DNA of 64,000 nucleotides, taken from contig VXBA01004176.1 in the NCBI GenBank assembly GCA_013399895.1, positions 699,285 through 763,284 on the forward strand, in the 5' to 3' direction. The notes under the pieces were generated by a model, which was not told the origin of the DNA, made no database searches, and saw nothing but the letters and a program-made list of their open reading frames with translations. The DNA is from Serilophus lunatus (lineage: Eukaryota > Chordata > Aves > Passeriformes > Eurylaimidae). Positions 33,416-46,400 of this stretch are shown here, piece by piece. Numbering within the stretch: the first letter of the stretch is position 1; each line of letters starts with the position of its first letter. Both the position numbers and the translations under genes were made by a program.

Positions 33416-36400
33416 AAGGCATTTAGGAAGCTGCCAAGGCTGGAACTAGTGTAACACAGCTGATAGGACCACTATGCATAGGAACTGAGTATCCCAAAGT
33501 TGACACCAAAATCTGTCTAATTTTGGGAACAAGAAGATGACAGAAAATTTATCCCACACCTCTGGAAGAAGGGGATCCTTTAACAGCAGCAGAAGCTACT
33601 TTTGAATGTCATGGCATTAATATTTCCTGAAATTCCTGAAAAGCTTGCAGAGATATCAGCACAGCCAGAGTTATTGCTTCTAACAATGTGTCATTTGGAC
33701 AACTGGAGACCAGGCAAGTCTCCTCTCACTTAGGATATGGGGAGGGAGAAGATATGGCTGCACTTGGGCATCCTGACCAAGGTAAGGATGATGGCAGGGT
33801 TAAGAAAAGATCAAACAAAGGCCAGGATGTGCTACAGCTTTGCAGATTTCAGAGCTGGCTTAAGCCAAGAGCTATCGTGACACAGGTTAGTGTGTCTCTG
33901 CTTGGCCATTCCTGGCTTGCACCGGGGGCTGTCAAAACCCTGGTTACATGATGCTGTTGTGGAAATAGCTAGAATCAGTTGCAGAGGCACATGGAGAGAG
34001 ACACCTGAGCCTGCACTGCCTTCCCTGATGCCCTGTGGTGGTGTTTTCCATCTTGAGTCACACAGATCCACTGTCCCAGTACAGTGCAGTTAGTCCTGTG
34101 GCTAGTCCAGGCCAAGTAATACAAGAAATGGGTCAGCTGCTAAATTAGTCAGACTAAGCTCCAGCTTAGACCAACATGTATGTCAGAGCAGTTGTTTGAT
34201 GAGTATTTCACTGTGAAGACCTCACAGAATATCAAAGGGTCTAAGTTTCAATGCCCTGAGGTTAGACAAAAAAGCTCAAGGAAACATAAAGCAGAAAACC
34301 TGAGCATTCCTGACAGAGGACTTTGGGGACAGGTAACAAAGAAAAGCAATCTGTATATGGACTATGTGATAAAACATCCCAGTGTTCCTAGACAATGTGC
34401 CTATTCAATAATTTGAATAATATTTGTCTCTGAAAAAAAGGTAAGGGTGCAGCATTGCAGAGAAAATAAGGGGAGATGAGACTCATTAAAGAAAAATATG
34501 AGTGGGATGTGTGTACTAGCTGGTTATAGCACTGCTGAAGGGTGTTCACGGAAATGTCAGGAGCAAAGTTTTTCCATTTTGTTACCACAGTCCAGTTAAG
34601 ATCTGTTTGTGGAAGACCATGAGCAATATAAGTGATCAGCAAGTAAATGAGAGACCTTTAATACCTCCAAGCCTCCTGGATCATTTTCCTTTAAAGGCTC
34701 TAAAATGCATAGGATTTGTGGCAGATGAAAGCAGAATTGGTTCATTTGTTGAATACAAACTGAAACCTCTCAAAAGCGTTGTCTCATTGTAGGGTTAAAA
34801 ATAATCCAGCTCAGAAGTCAGCCTGCAGATTTCTGCTGTGGAAGACACAAAGCAAGAGCTGCATTGAGCTTCACTTTTGCAGAGGCAGGTTTCACATGCC
34901 AAGGCTGTGAGAGCATTTTACAGCTCCAGAGAGCAAACAACACTATACCTGATGATACAGAAGGTGATGTCTGTCGAGTTTCTTAAACACCAAAGTTTGA
35001 TTTAGTCCTTCAGGGGAGCTTGGGCTGGGAAATATGGAAATTTAGGGAGTAAAAGGTAGCCAGGAGAAACAGAGAAGTCAAAGCAGAGAGCTTATAGAAT
35101 AGAACAGCAAATATCTTCAATGGGCACTGAGATCCAGGCAGTCCACACCCTCTTCTGTTCAAAGTGTGTAGATAAATCTTGGGTACCTTGGCAGCAAATA
35201 CTGGAAATAAGGCAGCCATTCCAAAAAGGAACTAAAGACCAGATCCAAACATACTATGTTACAGGTCTCTTCACTCTGACTAGTCAATGCTATTCTGGAT
35301 TAAGACTATTTTTATTATGACATATAATATGACATATGTTTCTCTTCATATTCTTTGATCCTGCCTGCAGTATATCTGTGCCCAGCCCATGGCAGAAATG
35401 GAGCTATAAAGCAGTTGCTGAGAGGTGTGGTAATGCCATCGATTTAATGATCTATAGGTAGCAGTTCTTATGGAGAACTGTGCATTGCATAGGAATTACA
35501 AGCTGTGATCTGGAACAACAAATGGGAGGATTACAAGGAAGACTTGTGCTGTGTCTGTGGATTAGGGAATTAATTTTATGCTCCCTGTCCAGTTTACTTG
35601 GCTTTGGAACAAATAAAGTAGCATTATGCAAAGGAAATACTGTAATCTGGCCTAAGAATATAGTTTTACTCATAGTATCATAAAATATATATCCTTGCCA
35701 TGAAGAGATGGGTCTATCTAGAATAAAAACAAAATCTTTCCATTGTTGAATATACATATGCTGCTGGCTGTATGGATCTTAAACATCTCTCCTTGGTTCA
35801 AATTTTTCACTAGAGGATCTAATAAATAGGAGAACTACATAAAATGTAAAGATAACTTTTTGTGGAAGGGGATGCTTGGCAGTACAGCCTTTCTAGAAAG
35901 TCTTCCAACAGAGGATTAGGAACTATGGATGGTATTTCCATAAGCCCTTGTTTTTGGCCTGAATATGACTCCCAGAGAAGCTGATGGTAAATCTGCCATT
36001 GTATCCAAGAGGAACAGACTTGAGACAGTGCTGAGCAAACTGAAGATCCCAGCCTTTGACTCAGGAGTGTAAATATTTTGCCTTTATAAGCAGAGATTAG
36101 TAAATTCAGGGATGTTATTCAAAATGCAGTTTGGTGGCTGCTTCACTGAGCAGGGTCCATACACACTGAGCATACTTATCTCCCAGTTTTAAAAACTGCT
36201 TCGTGCTGTTAAGGAACAAGGACATAAATCACAAAGGCAGCTGCAGTCAGTGTCGTAGTGGGCAATCTCAGCACAAAGGAGACAAATGCTTTTGCAGACA
36301 TATTATTCCCTTTGCACCCCAGGAAGGCTGGAGGAAAGGGTACTAGGAAATATCAATGCTGCTGCTGGCACAGGTGCTTGGTTCTGCCCAAAAGTTGGTA

Positions 36401-39400
36401 ATGTTGGTATCTCGTGATGTGCTGTTTTTAATGGGAAAGGAAAAGAATTGTGGGGGAAAAGGTAAATCCCTGTTCATGTCCTGAGTCAGAAATATTGTTG
36501 TGTATAGAGAGAATTTAATCCACTCTGTAGAAAACTGCCTGTCTGAAAATGTATCCAATAAAGATGTTCAGATCTGCTTAAATGAGTTGGAGAGTAGATT
36601 TTCTGAGTTGTCTTTCCAGCATATGTAGCAAAGATAGGAGATGAGAGAAACATTTCTTACCTTGTATCTCTAGCAGAAAAGAAAAGTGGTCACAAAAAAT
36701 TAGATACCCACAGACACTGTTTGCCACAAAATCCCTCATGCACTCAGTGTTTGAGGAAGAAGTGGAATTTTGGGCTGACATTTCAGGCAGTCAGGAGAAT
36801 GTACTTGTGCTTTCCTGAAGCATTCCATTGGAGTACATCAGTCCACAGATTCACACCAGCCTTCATCTGTGTACTCTAGCCTTGACTGTGAAGCTCTTCT
36901 GCCTTATTACTGAAGGTTGGAATTTGATAATTAGTTGAAGAATTTAAAAAAAAAATCTTGATCTTAAAGAATAATTTTCTTTTTTATTTCAAGAGCTATC
37001 AAGTCTCTGTATCTGGCTTAAAAATACAATAATGGAACTTGTCAAAGGATTCAATTCAGACAAATTAATTTGTCTAGAAATTCTACCTATACCTGTTGAA
37101 CAGAAGCAGAGGTCATCTGGCACAGTAATGTAAGATGCAGACCACCATTGCAAAGTTGTGGTGTAAAACTTTGAGCAGGAAGAACAAGAAGTATTTATAT
37201 AACAGCAGTTTTATTACTTGAGGCTTTTCCCAAAGAAGCTGGTAACATCATGGCTTGCAGAATTGACATTTCGCAGAATTGACATTTCACACAATTGACA
37301 AGGATGGTTTGGGTTTTGCTTCTGCTGCAAGATCTGACCCTACAGTTACATTTAACCTGCCCAGAATATAAGCTGAAGAGCAACCTTTCATGTCACACAC
37401 TAGATTAAATCCTGTTCAGTGACTTCTCTGAGTGTCCAAGGCAGCATTAAGAAGTCCATCCATCTCTGTACTTTGGGCTGACAGACACTTTTGCCTCAAT
37501 GAGTTTTTGCTACAGAAAACTTCTGTTGTGATAAAAAACCCAAGAAGCCAAAGATTCAGAGCAAAGACTTGAGAGAAATCATCAGAAAATCCATGTGACA
37601 GAAATAAATGTACAGTTAGCAGAGGTTTTTGGTCTTTCTATCTTTTGTACAGTTTTGAAGAGCAGTGGAAAAGTGACAAGGAACAAATTTGAGAAATGGC
37701 TTGTGCTTATTTATTCTCATTCATCTTAAGGCTTGATAGATGCATAGAAAGTATGATAGCAGTCCACTGAAGTGACCTAAATGAAACAGAGAGCCTGTCA
37801 CCCTCAGACATGATTCTGAATCTTCACAAAACACTACTTTGTTTGCTGTAGCCATTATTCATCTATTCAGGATGTCTTCTAATTATTCTGGAGATAAATA
37901 CTGGATTTGGAACTGGAACTTGACAGGATGACACAGCTGGCATCAATACCACAGGCATGTGTGTGTCTTCACCAAGACTGATACTCCGTTCACAACAGAG
38001 ACAAAGAAACTTTTCCCAATCTCATACGCTGGCAGAAAGCAAGAAGAAGAGATGACAGGAATTACTGCCCTGCCCTCATGGAACAGGAGATCCAAACCCA
38101 CCATAGATTTCCATAAGAACTGGATTCTTTTTTAATGCAGCCACTTTTTTTCCTGTATAGTCATGACAACCTTCCTTTAACTCTCTGCTGAGGTGTCACT
38201 TCTCATGCAATCCTGCTTGTCTTCACTTCCTTGGCTCCATCTTTCTGCATTTAGTGAGTTCAGGATCCTCTAGAAACAAATATCTTGGTGCTTGCTCCAG
38301 CAGTCCTTTGAGTCAAAATACTTGGTTAAAAACCACAATAACTGTCTGACTAATTCCTCTTCTAGAAAGCCGATGTTAATGCTACCATGACTCAGAAAGA
38401 GAAGAATTTGCCAGCTCAAACAGTAATGATCAGACATCAGGGAATGGGGAAAGCCACCCTCGAGATGCAGTGTGGAAGGACCTTGTAAGGAGAATGTGAA
38501 AACCAGCCTCCTTTGGGAACAGAGTCAGACACAGAGCCCTGCTCTGCTGGTTCCACACAGATGGAAAATTGGACAGAAGAAGGATTGTACTGCCATGACT
38601 CGAAGCAATTGAAAAGGGATTTCACTCACACCCTGGTATTTCCATGCCCTGGCTTAAAAATGCAGTGTTTGAGCACAAGAATGACAAAGTGGTATTACAT
38701 AACTCCAGAGAGTAAACTTTCTGGACAACATCCAATTACATTCTTCTGAATAAAATTACAAGGAACCATTTCCCTCTAACCTAGGAATAACCCTTGCCAC
38801 AGTCTTTGGATGTGATGCAGGCAAACCTGAGGTGTTGGGACCAAAGGCTGCCTCTTATATCTCACCTTGCCCTTGGCTTGGTCACTGACAGTTGAGTGGT
38901 GCTTTATCCTCTTGCTGTTCAAGGACTCCAGATATTTCCATATCGTTTTTGCTCCTGCCAATACTATAACTTGATTTTTTTTCTGGTGTATGACTAATCT
39001 GAGCTTTTGCTCTATGACTTTCTGCCTCTGAAAGAATTCCCTGCATGTGCTGGCATTATTGCCTTGCCAGAGGCAATAGTGATGGCCAGCAATCTCTTTT
39101 CTTCTTCACTGCACTGTCACCCTGTGTACCAATAGTAACATTTTTCCTTCTGGATGAGTGTCACCTCTGAGATTTGTCTCCATTAGCCCCCATCACAAGG
39201 AAGAGACTGAAATTCTTCCCAAATAGTTCTAGTGGCTACTTGTGTCCTTCATCTCCAAGACACTGAGCTTATTCCTCCTCACCAACTCATATGGACCCTC
39301 CTCAAGAAAGGACCTGGAGTATCACTGGGAGTTTGGATGTGCAGGGAAAGGATGGGAGGGGACAGGGAAGTTGGGATAGGATGATGGGATTGCCCTCAGA

Positions 39401-39538
39401 AGCAAATTCTTGGGTTTTTTTCTCTTTTTTTCCACCCAGAAAAAGCGACCCCAAGCACCCTGGCCCATGCTGTGCGATGAGACTCAGCCCAGTGGGCCAG
39501 CTTGTCTTGCCTCCCATAAGGGGAGCATCGAGATATAT
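33416..39538. other. Non-coding DNA, no gene recognised
   Basis: About 6 kb of ordinary AT-rich DNA. One small tandem repeat at 37257-37299 is listed separately. A donor-like 'gtaag' on the minus strand near 36660 is not paired with a convincing exon. No open frame resembles a known protein. Confidence 0.55.
37257..37299. repeat. 16-bp tandem repeat, about 2.6 copies
   Basis: 'gcagaattgacatttc' occurs exactly at 37257-37272 and 37273-37288, followed by a partial third copy 'acacaattgaca'. The exact identity of the first two copies suggests a recent expansion. Confidence 0.9.
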
Positions 39539-39632
39539 GAAATCATTGAATCATAAAATCATAGGATGGTTTGGGTTGGAAGGGACCTTAAAGATATCTA
39601 GATCCACCCCTGCTGCCATGGGCAGGGACACT
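39539..39632 (-). mobile_element. CR1 LINE 3' end fragment
   Basis: Begins with the reverse-complement CR1 terminal repeats ('aatcattgaatcataaaatc'), then 'ggatggtttgggttggaagg', 'gaccttaaagat' and 'ctgccatgggcaggga'. The insertion is on the minus strand, with about 95 bases remaining. The similarity to the CR1 tail is high, so this is among the better preserved copies in the window. Confidence 0.92.
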
Positions 39633-42600
39633 TTTATGTAAAGATGCTTTCTTTTGTCTCTGCCTAAAAGCCCCATTTCCCTGTGAAACCTGCAGGGGAG
39701 CCAGTCTTAGTGTGCATACTGGTGAACAGAGAATCACCACAAAATGTAAATGCTGCTCTGGCACATACCTTGTGCTTGATAAACCCTTGAGTTCAGGTTC
39801 CACATCTTGAAGTTCAGGTACCAAAACTTGAAGTTTTGTGGATGGAAATCCTGGCCAAGATGCATTCCACCCAACTCCATGGGGTTTGTATGATGACTAT
39901 GGGATTTGCCTCCAGGCTTTGGTAGTGGTTTGCTGATGGGATGCAGTATCATGCAGGTAAATACAGTGAAATTATTTTTCTTTTACTATAGGAGGCTGCA
40001 GAGGACAGGGGCATCTGGTCCTGCCTCCAGACTCTCCAGAGGCTGCTGCAATCACTGGCTCTTTGGCACAGTAAAGGCACTGCAGTGTTACTATTGTTTT
40101 AGAGAACTAATATCTACGAACCCTGTTATCAATTGGAAGCAATGTGAAAGCAAATCTTTGATGTTAATAAAACCTGAATCTAGCAAATCTGAGTTGGAAG
40201 TGCAGATGTGCCTAAATTCCCCATAGTTCCCTGACTCTGAAAGGTGTATGAATCATGTTGCCTTCAGCCTGCTGGAAAAGCAAGAAGTAAAGGCATCCCT
40301 GAGCAAAATTCTGTCCCTGAAATATGTTTATCAATGCTGTCATCTGATGATCTCCCTCCTGGATGCAGCTATGAGTATGTAGAGATGATGCTACTGAATG
40401 TGTATAGGAATGACTTTAAAGCACTGAGCAAGTGTGTGTATAACCAAGGGTGGTGAATCTGAATTAGCCTTGACATGGTTTTCCTCACTGGCCTGGCCTG
40501 GGTGGCCAGACAAGGATTTTATTCTTAGTCCTTCATGATATGACAGACCTCCTCTAGCTGACTCTTTTTTTAACCTCCTCTGACATTTGGGGCTGGTCTA
40601 TACTGGGGATTTAATTCAAATTATTTGAGGATGTGAATTTAGAGAGAAATAATTATTCTTGATTAACTCCCCATGTGGAAAGTCTTGTTCCAAAATAAAA
40701 GTGCTTTATTTCAAATGGGTTTAATTGACTCCAAGAAAATCAGTAGGTTGTTTTCTCTGAAAAAAGGGGAAAGGATAGGTACAAAATATACTTTTCTCCT
40801 CTTCAATTTGTTGAAAAATGCAAGGACTTTTTAATGTTATGCAAGTCTTAACTGAAAATTGCTGTATGTTATTACGTATAATTTGCACCTCTGATAAACT
40901 GCATGCTATTAAAATTATTGTTCCATGAAAATAATTACACAGCAGCCAACATAATTAGACAAGCAGCACAAAATCAGAGGCAGAAATGTAGGACGAGACT
41001 GTGACTGGGAGGGCTGTTTATAAGGACGTTGCTCTGAGGTGTATTTTATGCTGTCCACACACTTACATACAGCCTGATTTTTTGAAACCAAAACTGATTA
41101 CAGAATGTAACAAGCCTCACAAAACACTGGATCAAAAATAGCTTCTCAGCTTTAGGATGAATTTTCTGCTCAAAAATAAAATGGATCCCAGAATAATCAA
41201 TACTCTGCTGGGGAAAATCAGAGATTGGGATGCCAAAAAATGTCAAGCAACCCCAATGGTGAAGGCATTAATGCTGCTGAAACCAGTGGAACCCAGAAGG
41301 GAGAACTGAAGTCAGACAGGGCTCTTGCTGCCAAGTGTCACACATGGGCTCAGGCACTCACTTGTATAATCCATATAATCAAACTGATCTCATCCCAGAT
41401 ATCATTATTTAAGAGTATTTTATGGGGACAGTGTGGGATGCAGTGAGCAATTTAGGGTGAAGAATGTTTAGCATGAAAACAGACACAATTTGTGTTATAC
41501 TTTTGAGTACAGGGCAGGAAACCAATCCTTTCCTTGTTGTTTACCAGCACAGACCTGCCCATATGGCTTCCTCTTCCTAAATACCTGCTTTGTCTAGGTG
41601 GCAATCCAGCCTTGCATAGGAATGTCCTCCTGGAACTAAACAGCTTGCCCTTATGAAATTGTCATCAGAGCTGGTTCATGTGATACTTCCAAAAAACTGT
41701 CATCATCATCAAATCAGCATTTTCTGAATTAAAATAAGAGGAAAAAAAACCTCTGAAACAATTACCTAAAGAATTCAAAACTCTTGTGTGAATCAGCAGA
41801 TAGGAAATCTTATTCTGGGGCTTCCCAGACAGCAGGAGCTGGCACTACTGGCTGACTGGTATAGGCTTTTCTTAACTTTTTTTGGAGTGAGGCAGTGGGA
41901 GCCAGCAGCACCTGGATCCCAGTTCTGATTTTAAGAACACGCAGGAGCATGCTGGGAGCATGATAATACAAAGGTCTACAGGATGGCTCATGTGCACAAA
42001 AATATGCCGAGCTCTGCAGAAATAGAGACTAAAATTGAAACTTCTGCAATAATATCCAGAGCAGCAGGACTCTTAAAGGTTCCAGAGAAGGTTTTTTTTT
42101 CTTTGCTTTTCTGATATTACTCTCAATATTTGGTTTCACCGATGCTTCTCCTTTGCCAAGATGGAAGAACAATCAATAGACAGGAAATAACCATGCCACT
42201 CATTTCAGCTGAGAAAAGGCATTCTATATCCGTATTTATCCAATTTCTATGTTCACTTCTAGGTACATTATGAATACCTACTCACTAATACCAAGCCAAA
42301 CCTTTCCCTTCTTCTGGAAGACCAATATCCTAATAAACTGCATCCTTGTAATTGTCCAGCCCATTGGACCAAGACAGGTCATGGTCAGTTGTGCTTCACT
42401 GCACCTTCACAAGGTCCAGAATGAGTAGGAGCAATTGCACCACTTCATTTGCCCACACACCCCCAGCTCATGGTGGGATGGGTGCACAGACCTTACTGCA
42501 GCATGGAAATTGGATGTGGCAGATGCAAACATCTGATCTCAGGAGCTCATGCAGGGTCTCCAGTGCCACACTTTCGATACGGCCTTAGTGACTCTGGGGA

Positions 42601-43393
42601 CTTTCAGTAAAGCTTGGGCTTTCTGGGGCCTGAGCCATCCTGAAAATAGGACTTGAGGGTGCTTTTGTAAACTTTAGTCAAGGTGAATTTATACTGAAGT
42701 CTAAATCCACAGTTAATTACAATGAAGTATAAATGGTTCTGAAGGATTAGGGATGAGCTTTTGAAGGAGGCCTCTGAATTTTAAGTAACCAGTTCTCATT
42801 GAAAGTCACTGGGTTTGGGCATCTAACTCCCTTGCTCACATTTAAAGATCCAAAACAAGGGTCTAAAACACATTCTGTTAAAAAGCCAGCCAATATTTCA
42901 TTCCTGGGAAAGCAGTCTTCCAATATCCTAAAATTAAGACAACAGAGGGCTACATTTTTTTGGTTTATTCTCCCAGGCTAATACTGAAACAATACAGAAA
43001 TTGTGAAAAATAAACTACAGCAATTCAGATATTTAGTTTTCAAATCATTTGACAGGCATAGCAAGGAAATATTTTTACCTCTGAAGAAATAAATGTAATA
43101 AAATACTGTTTAAATAATGTTTAAGTGATGTGATGAAAGACGGGTTCACGAACCCTCTGTTATGTTAACAATTAGCAGTGCAGGACATGGATTTTGTTTA
43201 AGAAATGTGTACTGCTAATACTGGGGTCAACATATGAATAAACAAGAATGGCAGTATGTACTAGAGTCAGACTTTATTAATGTGTGCTTGGCTATCCGTA
43301 TTGCTTATCGTACAAAGATCTGCTGCAGTCAGGTCCTGTGTGTCCACAGGCAGATATGGGCAGCCATTCACACTCTTGTCCACATCGAGACAC
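39633..43393. other. Non-coding DNA, no gene recognised
   Basis: No supported exon or repeat family. Short open frames only. The sequence around 40840-40960 is AT-rich with ATTA words but less dense than the candidate blocks listed elsewhere. Confidence 0.55.
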
Positions 43394-43452
43394 CATGGGG
43401 GTTGGAATTAGATGATCTTTAAGGTCCCTTCAAACCCAAACCGTTCTACAAT
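43394..43452 (+). mobile_element. CR1 LINE 3' end fragment
   Basis: 'catgggggttggaattagat', 'gatctttaaggtcccttc', 'aaacccaaaccgttctaca' is the terminal CR1 sequence on the plus strand. Only about 60 bases remain. Confidence 0.88.
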
Positions 43453-46400
43453 TTGAGTGCTAGAAATTGCTTTCTTGCTCAGAGTGAGGAAAGGACACAC
43501 ATCAACTCAGTAATGAAGTCTGCTACCAAACCACGGTGTTAGAGGCAGCAAAGTCCACAGGTTGAGGCACTGACCCAGGAGCTTGTTCTGCTGTAGATTA
43601 ATCATGCAATGCCAGCCAAGACCCTGTGCTCCCCTCTTACTTTCTCTTAGTTGTTAATCTTATTTAATGTAAGCTGGTCTCTTGCTAATGGTCACAATGG
43701 TACCTGAGCCTGCTGTTCTCACTGACAGTAAAGATAAACTTCTGGAGTTGGACTTCAGAAGACTCAGATATCTTGGACAGCTTTCAATTCATCTTACCTC
43801 CAGCTGTGTCCTCTTTCCAGACATATCCTTGGACATCTTGCTCCTCAATCCTTCTCAGTGACAGATTGGGAATAGATATGTAAAGCATCAGCATGAGAAG
43901 GCCGCTGCCATTTACAAAGAAGCAGCTTTCATCTTCAGTACGCTTTAAATACTCTTTTAAGCCCTCGAATTTACAGAGAGTGATGATGGAGAAGTCCATT
44001 ACTTGGGTCAACAACAATCCTCTGAAATGTTTGCTGAATGACCTAGCTCACCAAACATATCCAGGGGGTTTTCTATTTACATGTATCTAGCATGATCTCT
44101 GTTTTCCATGCTGAAAAACACAGTCAGCCAAGCTCTGCTCCTGGATGTTGGCAATGTGATGGCTTGGCCTAGTGAAATGTTGGCCACCTTCTGTTCCTGC
44201 CATGGGCAATGGAATTTGGGGGTATCCAGCACCCACAGGAAGCCCATGGACAGTAATGGACACTACTTGGATATCCAGTGCAATGCTTGATGACACAACT
44301 GTGTGTCTCTAAGTAGAGTATATATTCTTTCTCTCATTCTTCCTTTTCCTTTCTCTGTCTTAATAATGTGTGTAGCTCTGATTTATTTTTTTATCAAGAT
44401 TAACAATGGAACAATACTGCTTCAAATATTAAAAAGGCAAAGAAATGTAGGTACTGAAAAGGAAGGAAAATACCTCAATTTCAAGCCTAAAGATTACTTT
44501 GGGTCCCAGAGGAAGCAGAAGCAATTTAGTGGCTGATACCCTTAGCAAGAAAAAAGGTTGTAAGATTAAGACCAACTGCTGTTTGGATAAGTGGTTGGTA
44601 ATTGCACATATCAGCAATTATGTGCTGTCATATCATTTTTCTGCTACCTTACTCCTCTCTTGTGTCCCGTCAGGGTTTACTTGGAATGACCCTACATCTA
44701 TGGTCCTCTTTGGATTCACCTTCCTAATGTCATACAATAGTGCCTCGCAAGTTCAAAGAAAAAAGAAGTCATTATTACAGGAGGTGCCTGGTGGAGGTGC
44801 TCCTCTTCACAGATGTAGCTAGAGGCTACTCCTGTAATAACCAGGCTTCCAGGGAGAGAAATAAGGAAAGGCCTCCTGAACCCACAAAAACCCTCTTTGT
44901 CCTCCAGCCTCACAGGGGAAAAGTGTATGGGTGGGGAGAGCTTTAGTGGGAGAAGTTTGAATGGAGTAGGAGAGGATTTTCTCCATGAGTGGTTCAGATG
45001 CCATCCCACCCTGGATAGTGCAGCCCCTGGTTCCAGGTCACACTGAAGAAACTCAATAGGAGCTGAATGTGCTGAGTCTTGCCTGGTCAGCGCAGTACAA
45101 GTTGTATTGAACCCTCTTCAAATGAAAAGGGGGAGCTCCAGTAGGCTGCTTATAGTTCCTGCCCCATCTGGGGACATTCTGGGGGTAGCAGTGGCCCTCC
45201 TTTGAGCTGAGAGGTGGGTTAGGGGGCTCACTTCTGTAGCTTTGCATGGCTCAGAAAGGTAAACGCCACCAGAAACACCTCTTTTCCTCACAGAAGTAAC
45301 TGATTCCCCTGTAAAGTGCCAAAAGATAACAAACTCTGTTCCAGCTAAATTCATCTCTTTGTTGCCTGAGGGAAGCCTCCAGCTTTTATGGCACTGGGTG
45401 CTCCCTTGGAGCAGAAAATATTTAGCTCACTAATCAGATCCAGGCAGGAGGTGTAACTGCAGCTGCCTGCGGTGTGCCTACAGTACATTGTAGAGAGGAC
45501 AGTTGGCTTTCAGGTGTCCCAGCACTGACCTGCAGTGATGCCTCTGAGGTCAGCAACTTTACAGGGATATAAAGGAGAACAGGGTTTTACACAGGGATCT
45601 CACAACACCAGCAGAGTCCTGTCTCTGCAAGGGCCACCCAGATGAGAAGCCCTGGGAAAGACCAGCAAACATCTGTGTCAGGCTGTGGGAGATGCCAAAC
45701 ACAGGATTTTTAGCAGTGATAGTGAGGTGCTACCTCACAGCTCATGGAAGAGCTAATACCCTCTGAAAAGCAGATAAAAGATTCATCAGCACAGATGAAG
45801 ATATGAGAGCACAGGCTTAGACAGCCTGTAGTTCCTGCCAAGAAATTGTGTGGAAGGTAGAAATGAATTTAAAAGGTTGAGTGGGGGCCAGCAAGTCAAT
45901 AACTGAATAATCCCACCCAGATAGGAAACCAAAGAATAAACAAGAGTCTTCATGTACTGACAAGTTAGCACTGGTTGCACTCTGGAAAGGATCCTAAAGT
46001 AACAGAGATTCCTGGAGACAGAATAAACACATCTCTCAGTTGTCATTCTGAGCAGAGGGTAATTGCCTAGATGTCTGATTGACTCTCTGCTAGAACTAAA
46101 TATGTACTTCTCTGACACACTGTCACCTCCTCTGCTGTATGTCTGAGATTTTTCAGTAAAGCACATCAGGAATCAAAGCAAATGTCCACAAGGAAAGATG
46201 CATCCTGACCTTGAACTTTAATTGCTGGCAAAGGGCTGAAAATGTATTTAAAAACAAGTGAAATTACTGCATTCCTGAGAATGACATTTAATCCCAAAAT
46301 TCCCTGGAGGCTTGCATACATATGACTCAACCCCCCAACAGAGGAACATGGAGCTGCAGCCCCTGTCTGAGGGTTTGGAAGTCAGCATGTGGCTTCCTGA

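Noticed and set aside
36578..36781. Minus-strand open frame with an internal GTAAG donor
   Set aside because: No acceptor in phase and no recognisable protein.
43540..43690. Second weak MIR-like stretch
   Set aside because: Segment order is incomplete and spacing does not fit.
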